Shown here piece after piece: positions 57,960 to 64,000 of a stretch of DNA of 64,000 nt. The translations under genes and the position numbers were made by a program. Below the pieces are notes generated by a model. It was not told where the DNA came from and searched no databases. It worked only from the letters and a program-made list of their open reading frames with translations. The stretch is taken from contig NC_050105.1 of NCBI RefSeq assembly GCF_902167145.1, positions 118,871,898-118,935,897 on the forward strand. The letters are read 5' to 3'. The DNA is from Zea mays (taxonomy: Eukaryota > Streptophyta > Magnoliopsida > Poales > Poaceae). How positions within the stretch are numbered: the first letter of the stretch is position 1; every line of letters starts with the position of its first letter.

Positions 57960-60341
57960 ATGGATCCTAAGGGGAAGGGAATCGTGATCAACGACAAGGA
58001 GAAGGAGTCCTTCGTCAACGAGCCGAAGGATGACAAGCCTACTGACTCGGGCTCGGGCCACAAGCGCAAAGATGGGAAGAAGAAGAAGACAAGGCGCATC
58101 AAGGAGATCGTCTACTACGACGATAGCGATGAGTCTACTTCTTCCCAAAAGGACGACGACAACAACTACAGGAAGACGGTCAATTCGAACTTTTCATTTG
58201 ATTATTCTCGTATTCCACATAGTTCGAATTCGCATTTGCTTTCCATTCCTCTCGGCAAACCTCCACACTTCGATGGGGAAGACTATGGATTTTGGAGTCA
58301 CAAAATGCGTAGTCACTTATTCTCTCTCCATCCAAGCATATGGGAGATTGTAGAGAATGGAATGAAATTTGATAGCTCGGATAGCCCTATGCTTATAAAT
58401 GAACAAATCCATAGAAATGCACAAGCTACTACTGTTCTATTAGCATCTTTGTGCAGGGAAGAGTATAATAAGGTGAGCGGCTTGGACAACGCCAAGCAGA
58501 TATGGGACACCCTCAAAATCTCTCACGAGGGGAACGACATCACCATGCTCACTAAAATGGAGTTGGTGGAGGGCGAGCTTGGACGATTCGCAATGATAAG
58601 GGGAGAGGAGCCAACCCAAACTTACAACCGGCTCAAAACCCTTATCAACAAAATAAGGAGCTACGGAAGCACTCGATGGACGGACCACGACGTCGTTCGC
58701 CTAATGCTAAGGTCCTTTACTGTTCTTGATCCTCATCTCGTAAACAATATTCGTGAGAATCCCAGGTACACGATGATGACGCCCGAGGAGGTACTCGGAA
58801 AATTCGTAAGCGGGCGGATGATGATCAAGGAGGCGAGATACGTCGACGACGCCTTGAATGGTCCGATCAACGAGCCTCAACCCATTGCTCTCAAGGCAGC
58901 TAGGAGCAAGGAGGCGCTACCTAGCAAGGTGGCACAAATTGAGGCTGCCGGTCTTAATGATGAAGAGATGGCCCTCATCATCAAAAGATTCAAGACGGCG
59001 CTAAAAGGTCGAAAGGGACAGCCAAGCAAGACTAAGACCAAGGGAAAGCGATCATGCTTCAAATGCGGTAAGCTTGGTCATTTTATTGCTAACTGTCCCG
59101 ACAATGATAGTGATCAGGATCAAGGGAACAAGAGGGAGAAGAAGAAGAATTATAAGAAGGCAAAGGGCGAAGCACATCTAGGCAAGGAGTGGGATTCGGA
59201 TTGCTCCTCCTCCGACTCCGACAATGAAGGACTCGCCGCCACTGCCTTCAACAAGTCATCCCTCTTCCCCAACGAGCGTCACACCTGCCTTATGGCAAGG
59301 GAGAAGAAGGTGAGTACTCGAGACTCCACGTATGCTTCTTCTAGTGATAATGAGTCCAGTGATGATGATGACATAGACTATTCTTGCTTATTCAAGGGTT
59401 TAGATAGATCTAAGATAGATAAGATAAATGAACTCATTGATGCCTTGAATGATAAGAATAGGCTATTAGAAAAGCAAGAGGATCTTTTATATGAAGAACA
59501 TGATAAGTTTGTAGAAGCACAAAAATCACTTGCTTTAGAGATTAAGAGAAATGAAATGCTTTCTTGTGAGTTGTCTACATGTCATGATTCAATTTCTAGT
59601 TTAAAAAGCATAAATGATGATTTAAATGCTAAGCTAGAAAAATCTAGTAAATCAACATCTTGTGTAGAACATGTTGTGATTTGCACTAGGTGTAAAGATT
59701 TTGACATTGATGCGTGTAGTGAACACCTAGCTTCAATTTCTAAATTGAATGATGAAGTGTCTAGTCTTAATGCCCAACTTAAGACTAGCAAAAGCGAATT
59801 TGATAAATTGAAATTTGCAAGGGATGCCTATACGATTGGTAGACATCCCTCAATTAAGGATGGACTTGGCTACAAAAGGGAAGCCAAGAACTTGACAAGC
59901 CATAAGGCTCCCATTCCCGCTAAGGAGAAAGGGAAGGCCCCTATGGCTACTAGTGCTAAAAAGAACCATGCCTTTTTGTATCATGATAGGAGACAAACTA
60001 AAAATACTTATAGGAGTTATAGTACTTACGATGATCTTTCTCATGCTATGTTTGCTTCTAGCTCTTCTTATGTGCATGATAGAAATGTTGGTAGGAGAAA
60101 TGCTGTTCATAATATGCCTAGGAAAAATGTTGTTAATGTTCCTAGGAAATTAAATGAACCCTCTACAATATATCATGCTTTGAATGCTTCCTTTGCAATT
60201 TGTAGAAAGGATAGAAAGGTGATTGCTAGGAAATTAGGGGCAAAATGCAAGGGTGATAAAACTTGCATTTGGGTCCCTAAGACAATTGTGACTAACCTTG
60301 TAGGACCCAACAAGAGTTGGGTACCTAAGTCCCAAGCCTAA
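57960..60341 (+). CDS. Sirevirus gag polyprotein
   Basis: A 793-residue open frame starting at the first ATG after the primer site ([12 protein letters not shown]). A UBN2/gag domain spans about residues 97-280 ([14 protein letters not shown] at its start). The nucleocapsid zinc knuckle [14 protein letters not shown] is at about 365-378 with all CCHC residues present. A Lys-rich and acidic linker is followed by a long heptad-like coiled coil (about 480-615), and a basic tail precedes TAA at 60339-60341. It packages the RNA and forms the particle. No internal stop or shift is seen. The length is normal for the genus. Confidence 0.92.
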   Translation: MDPKGKGIVINDKEKESFVNEPKDDKPTDSGSGHKRKDGKKKKTRRIKEIVYYDDSDESTSSQKDDDNNYRKTVNSNFSFDYSRIPHSSNSHLLSIPLGKPPHFDGEDYGFWSHKMRSHLFSLHPSIWEIVENGMKFDSSDSPMLINEQIHRNAQATTVLLASLCREEYNKVSGLDNAKQIWDTLKISHEGNDITMLTKMELVEGELGRFAMIRGEEPTQTYNRLKTLINKIRSYGSTRWTDHDVVRLMLRSFTVLDPHLVNNIRENPRYTMMTPEEVLGKFVSGRMMIKEARYVDDALNGPINEPQPIALKAARSKEALPSKVAQIEAAGLNDEEMALIIKRFKTALKGRKGQPSKTKTKGKRSCFKCGKLGHFIANCPDNDSDQDQGNKREKKKNYKKAKGEAHLGKEWDSDCSSSDSDNEGLAATAFNKSSLFPNERHTCLMAREKKVSTRDSTYASSSDNESSDDDDIDYSCLFKGLDRSKIDKINELIDALNDKNRLLEKQEDLLYEEHDKFVEAQKSLALEIKRNEMLSCELSTCHDSISSLKSINDDLNAKLEKSSKSTSCVEHVVICTRCKDFDIDACSEHLASISKLNDEVSSLNAQLKTSKSEFDKLKFARDAYTIGRHPSIKDGLGYKREAKNLTSHKAPIPAKEKGKAPMATSAKKNHAFLYHDRRQTKNTYRSYSTYDDLSHAMFASSSSYVHDRNVGRRNAVHNMPRKNVVNVPRKLNEPSTIYHALNASFAICRKDRKVIARKLGAKCKGDKTCIWVPKTIVTNLVGPNKSWVPKSQA

Positions 60342-60348
60342 ATTTGCC

Positions 60349-63300
60349 TTGCAGGTTTATGCATCCGGGGGTTCAAGCTGGATTATTGATAGCGGATGCA
60401 CAAACCATATGACGGGGGAGAAGAAGATGTTCACCTCCTACGTCAAGAATAAAGATTCCCAAGATTCAATTATATTCGGTGATGGGAATCAAGGCAAGGT
60501 AAAAGGGTTTGGTAAAATTGCAATTTCTAATGAGCATTCTATCTCTAATGTGTTTTTAGTGGAGAGTCTTGGATATAATTTGCTATCTGTTAGTCAACTA
60601 TGTCATATGGGATATAACTGTTTATTTACAAATGTAGATGTGTCTGTCTTTAGAAGAAGTGATGGTTCACTAGCTTTTAAGGGTGTATTAGACGACAAAC
60701 TTTATTTAGTTGATTTTGCAAAAGAAGAGGCCGGTCTAGATGCATGCTTAATAGCTAAGACTAGCATGGGCTGGCTGTGGCATCGCCGCTTAGCACATGT
60801 GGGGATGAAGAACCTTCACAAGCTTCTAAAGGGAGAACACGTGATAGGTTTGACTAACGTAAAATTCGAAAAAGATAGACCTTGTGCAGCTTGTCAGGCA
60901 GGTAAACAGGTGGGAGGAGCGCATCACAGCAAGAATGTGATGACCACATCAAGACCCCTCGAGCTGCTACATATGGACCTCTTCGGACTCGTCGCCTATC
61001 TAAGCATAGGAGGAAGTAAGTATGGTTTAGTTATTGTTGATGACTTTTCCCGCTTCACTTGGGTGTTCTTTTTGCAGGATAAGTCTGAAACCCAAGGAAC
61101 CCTCAAGCGCTTCCTCAGGAGAGCTCAAAATGAGTTTGAGTTCAAGGTGAAGAAGATAAGGAGCGACAACGGGTCCGAGTTCAAGAACCTTCAAGTGGAG
61201 GAGTTCCTTGAGGAGGAAGGGATCAAGCACGAGTTCTCCGCTCCCTACACACCACAGCAAAATGGTGTGGTAGAGAGGAAGAACAGGACGCTAATCGATA
61301 TGGCGAGGACGATGCTTGGAGAATTCAAGACCCCCGAGCGTTTCTGGTCGGAAGCCGTGAACACGGCTTGCCACGCCATCAACAGGGTCTACCTTCATCG
61401 CCTCCTCAAGAAGACTTCGTATGAGCTACTAACCGGTAACAAACCCAATGTATCTTACTTTCGTGTATTTGGGAGCAAGTGCTACATTCTAGTGAAGAAG
61501 GGTAGAAATTCTAAGTTTGCTCCCAAAGCTGTAGAAGGGTTTTTGTTAGGTTATGACTCAAATACAAAGGCGTATAGAGTCTTCAACAAATCATCGGGTT
61601 TGGTTGAAGTCTCTAGCGACGTTGTATTTGATGAGACTAATGGCTCTCCAAGAGAGCAAGTTGTTGATTGTGATGATGTAGATGAAGAAGATGTTCCGAC
61701 GGCCGCTATACGAACCATGGCGATTGGAGAAGTGCGGCCACAGGAACAAGATGAACGAGATCAACCTTCTTCCTCAACTATGGTACACCCCCCAACCGAA
61801 GATGACGAACAGGTACCTCAAGTGGAGGCGCTTGATCAAGGGGGAACACAAGATGATCAAGTGATGGAGGAAGAAGCGCAACCGGCACCTCCAACCCAAG
61901 TTCGAGCGATGATTCAAAGGGATCATCCCGTCGACCAAATTCTGGGTGATATTAGCAAGGGAGTAACTACTAGATCTCGATTAGTTAATTTTTGTGAGCA
62001 TTACTCCTTTGTCTCTTCTATTGAGCCTTTCAGGGTAGAGGAGGCCTTGCTAGATCCGGATTGGGTATTGGCCATGCAGGAGGAACTCAACAACTTCAAG
62101 CGCAATGAAGTTTGGACACTGGTGCCTCGTCCCAAGCAAAATGTTGTGGGAACCAAGTGGGTGTTCCGCAACAAACAGGACGAGCACGGGGTGGTGACAA
62201 GGAACAAGGCTCGACTTGTGGCAAAAGGTTATGCCCAAGTCGCAGGTTTGGATTTCGAGGAGACTTTTGCTCCTGTGGCTAGGCTAGAATCAATTCGTAT
62301 CTTGCTAGCATATGCCGCTCACCATTCTTTCAGGTTGTACCAAATGGATGTGAAGAGCGCTTTCCTCAACGGGCCAATCAAGGAGGAGGTGTACGTGGAG
62401 CAACCCCCTGGCTTCGAGGATGAACGGTACCCCGACCATGTGTGTAAGCTCTCTAAGGCGCTCTATGGACTTAAGCAAGCCCCAAGAGCATGGTATGAAT
62501 GCCTTAGAGACTTTCTAATTGTTAATGCTTTCAAGGTTGGGAAAGCCGATCCAACTCTGTTCACTAAGACATGTGATGGTGATTTGTTTGTGTGCCAAAT
62601 TTATGTCGATGACATAATATTTGGTTCTACTAACCAAAAGTCTTGTGAAGAGTTTAGCAGGGTGATGACGCAGAAATTCGAGATGTCGATGATGGGCGAG
62701 TTGAACTACTTCCTTGGGTTCCAAGTGAAGCAACTCAAGGACGGCACCTTCATCTCCCAAACAAAGTACACGCAAGATCTGATAAAGCGGTTTGGGATGA
62801 AGGACGCCAAGCCCGCAAAGACTCCGATGGGGACCGACGGACACACCGACCTCAACAAAGGAGGTAAGTCCGTTGATCAAAAAGCATACCGGTCAATGAT
62901 AGGTTCTTTGCTTTACTTATGTGCTAGTAGACCGGATATTATGCTTAGCGTATGCATGTGTGCTAGATTTCAATCCAATCCTAAGGAGTGTCACTTAGTG
63001 GCGGTGAAGCGAATTCTTAGATATTTGGTTGCTACGCCTTGCTTCGGGCTCTGGTATCCAAAGGGGTCTACCTTTGACTTAGTTGGATACTCAGACTCCG
63101 ACTATGCTGGATGTAAGGTCGATAGGAAGAGTACATCGGGGACATGCCAATTCTTAGGAAGGTCCCTGATGTCATGGAACTCTAAGAAACAAACTTCCGT
63201 TGCCCTATCCACCGCTGAGGCCGAGTACGTTGCCGCAGGACAGTGTTGCGCGCAACTGCTTTGGATGAGGCAAACCCTCCGGGACTTTGGCTACAATCTG

Positions 63301-63555
63301 AGCAAAGTCCCACTCCTATGTGATAATGAGAGTGCTATCCGCATGGCGGAGAATCCTGTTGAGCACAGCCGCACAAAGCACATAGACATCCGGCATCACT
63401 TTTTGAGAGACCACCAGCAAAAGGGAGATATCGAAGTGTTTCATGTTAGCACCGAGAACCAGCTAGCCGATATCTTCACTAAGCCTCTAGATGAGAAGAC
63501 CTTTTGCAGGTTGCGTAGTGAGCTAAATGTCTTAGATTCGCGGAACCTGGATTGA
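60349..63555 (+). CDS. Sirevirus pol polyprotein (protease, integrase, RT, RNase H)
   Basis: The open frame has no ATG near its beginning: it is open from 60304, in the +1 frame relative to gag and overlapping its end; 60349 is a TTG. Protease has [10 protein letters not shown] at about residues 12-21. The integrase zinc finger has HRRLAHVGM (about 143) and CAACQAGK; the core has MDLFG (about 210), RSDNGSEF (about 271) and [10 protein letters not shown] (about 305), i.e. D, D and E present. RT has KWVFRNK and an intact [10 protein letters not shown] (about 752). RNase H has GYSDSDYAG (about 912), [11 protein letters not shown] and KHIDIRHHF. It ends at 63553-63555 (1068 residues). All catalytic residues I can place are present. 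How it is expressed (frameshift or splicing) is not shown by the sequence. Confidence 0.93.
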   Translation: MQVYASGGSSWIIDSGCTNHMTGEKKMFTSYVKNKDSQDSIIFGDGNQGKVKGFGKIAISNEHSISNVFLVESLGYNLLSVSQLCHMGYNCLFTNVDVSVFRRSDGSLAFKGVLDDKLYLVDFAKEEAGLDACLIAKTSMGWLWHRRLAHVGMKNLHKLLKGEHVIGLTNVKFEKDRPCAACQAGKQVGGAHHSKNVMTTSRPLELLHMDLFGLVAYLSIGGSKYGLVIVDDFSRFTWVFFLQDKSETQGTLKRFLRRAQNEFEFKVKKIRSDNGSEFKNLQVEEFLEEEGIKHEFSAPYTPQQNGVVERKNRTLIDMARTMLGEFKTPERFWSEAVNTACHAINRVYLHRLLKKTSYELLTGNKPNVSYFRVFGSKCYILVKKGRNSKFAPKAVEGFLLGYDSNTKAYRVFNKSSGLVEVSSDVVFDETNGSPREQVVDCDDVDEEDVPTAAIRTMAIGEVRPQEQDERDQPSSSTMVHPPTEDDEQVPQVEALDQGGTQDDQVMEEEAQPAPPTQVRAMIQRDHPVDQILGDISKGVTTRSRLVNFCEHYSFVSSIEPFRVEEALLDPDWVLAMQEELNNFKRNEVWTLVPRPKQNVVGTKWVFRNKQDEHGVVTRNKARLVAKGYAQVAGLDFEETFAPVARLESIRILLAYAAHHSFRLYQMDVKSAFLNGPIKEEVYVEQPPGFEDERYPDHVCKLSKALYGLKQAPRAWYECLRDFLIVNAFKVGKADPTLFTKTCDGDLFVCQIYVDDIIFGSTNQKSCEEFSRVMTQKFEMSMMGELNYFLGFQVKQLKDGTFISQTKYTQDLIKRFGMKDAKPAKTPMGTDGHTDLNKGGKSVDQKAYRSMIGSLLYLCASRPDIMLSVCMCARFQSNPKECHLVAVKRILRYLVATPCFGLWYPKGSTFDLVGYSDSDYAGCKVDRKSTSGTCQFLGRSLMSWNSKKQTSVALSTAEAEYVAAGQCCAQLLWMRQTLRDFGYNLSKVPLLCDNESAIRMAENPVEHSRTKHIDIRHHFLRDHQQKGDIEVFHVSTENQLADIFTKPLDEKTFCRLRSELNVLDSRNLD

Positions 63556-64000
63556 ATTGTAGCATACATGTATTTATGCTTTTGATCATGTTCCTTTTTG
63601 CATTTTGTTGCTTATTATGGTGCTCAAGTTGTACAAACACTCCCTGGACCTCACAAGTCCGTTGCAAAGTGATGCACATGTTTAGGGGGAGATGTGTTAC
63701 AACTTGACCCTTTGAGACTAACCATGTGCTTGAGTTTGATGATTTAGTCTCGAAGGAGGATTGAAAGGGAAAAGGTGGACTTGGACCATGAAAGACTTCC
63801 ACTGCACTCCGATGAGAGGGTAACTTATTCCAAGTTCATCTTTAGACTCTTATTGCCTCTTTGTATTCTTATTGAAGATTTTGGTGAGGCAATGGGGTTA
63901 AAGGGCCAAGATTGATCCCGTTTTGGTGCTTGATGCCAAAGGGGGAGAAAGTAAAGGTCAAAGAGATAAATGGATCAGCTACCACTTGAGAGATTTTGAA
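63556..64000 (+). other. Start of the Sirevirus 3' region with repeated purine tracts
   Basis: A non-coding stretch after pol. TTTAGGGGGAGATG (about 63681-63694) and CCAAAGGGGGAGAAA (about 63936-63950) are purine tracts of the type used for plus-strand priming. Sireviruses are known to carry several copies upstream of the real one. No env-like frame starts before the window ends. Confidence 0.65.

Larger units (their letters stand above)
56641..64000 (+). mobile_element. Sirevirus (Ty1/copia, Opie/Ji group), right end outside window
   Basis: Inserted in Huck. 5' LTR 56641-57910, primer site 57913, gag 57960-60341, pol 60349-63555, then the start of the long 3' region. LTR start (TGAAAGGGAAATGTGCCC), LTR palindromes, purine tracts and protein sequence are those of maize Sireviruses. 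Both main frames are open over their expected lengths, so it is the youngest-looking element in the window. Confidence 0.93.

Noticed and set aside
1..64000. CRISPR arrays, operons, bacterial-type signals, rRNA or tRNA genes
   Set aside because: The DNA is plant nuclear and repeat-rich. The regular repeats found are LTR minisatellites without spacer structure, and I saw no tRNA- or rRNA-like sequence beyond primer sites.

Overview
The window is plant nuclear DNA, almost certainly maize (Zea mays) or a close relative. It holds a Huck-type Ty3/gypsy LTR and a Sirevirus of the Opie/Ji group, both recognised from memory as maize families, and it has the nested transposon layout typical of intergenic maize chromatin. 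I see no intact host gene. Almost every recognisable reading frame belongs to a mobile element, and most are broken.

Layout, left to right. (1) 1-19438: a Ty3/gypsy element of the Tat type (element A, left LTR cut by the window). It carries a solo LTR (596-1073) and a second, full-length member of the same family (element B, 7375-16913, target duplication GGTCA). Both lack a normal gag. Each has a protease-RT-RNase H-integrase frame on the plus strand. Each also has a long antisense accessory gene on the minus strand that has two short introns and its own TATA box. (2) 19439-20114 plus 27847-29087: a decayed LINE, split by a 7.7-kb LTR element with 3.2-kb LTRs and a non-coding interior (20115-27841, minus strand, target duplication GGCCA, Tekay/Del-like). 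(3) 29088-30698: low-information DNA ending in a hAT-related (DUF4371-type) fragment. (4) 30699-36875: one very long LTR-like unit (6.2 kb) without a partner, read as a solo LTR, with about five diverged 180-bp repeats. (5) 36881-43284: remnants on the minus strand (a LINE piece and two copia gag pieces), a locally triplicated segment, and a 334-bp CACTA element inserted in one of the three copies. (6) 43285-46876: a complete but mutated hAT transposon with an 8-bp target duplication. (7) 46877-50167: anonymous DNA and the 5' part of a minus-strand gypsy element (Cinful/Zeon-like, tentative). (8) 50168-56640: a Huck element with decayed gag-pol, interrupted at 56641 by (9) a Sirevirus with apparently intact gag and pol frames that runs off the right edge.

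How the parts relate: nothing here forms an operon or a pathway. The order of insertion can be read from the nesting: LINE first, then element A and the Tekay-like element into it, then B into A; Huck first, then the Sirevirus into it. The Sirevirus is the only element whose proteins look functional. Items most worth checking are the spliced antisense gene of the gag-less Tat family, the 6.2-kb LTR, the triplicated segment with its empty-site evidence for the CACTA insertion, and the GGACNGTCC palindromes shared by two unrelated LTR families.
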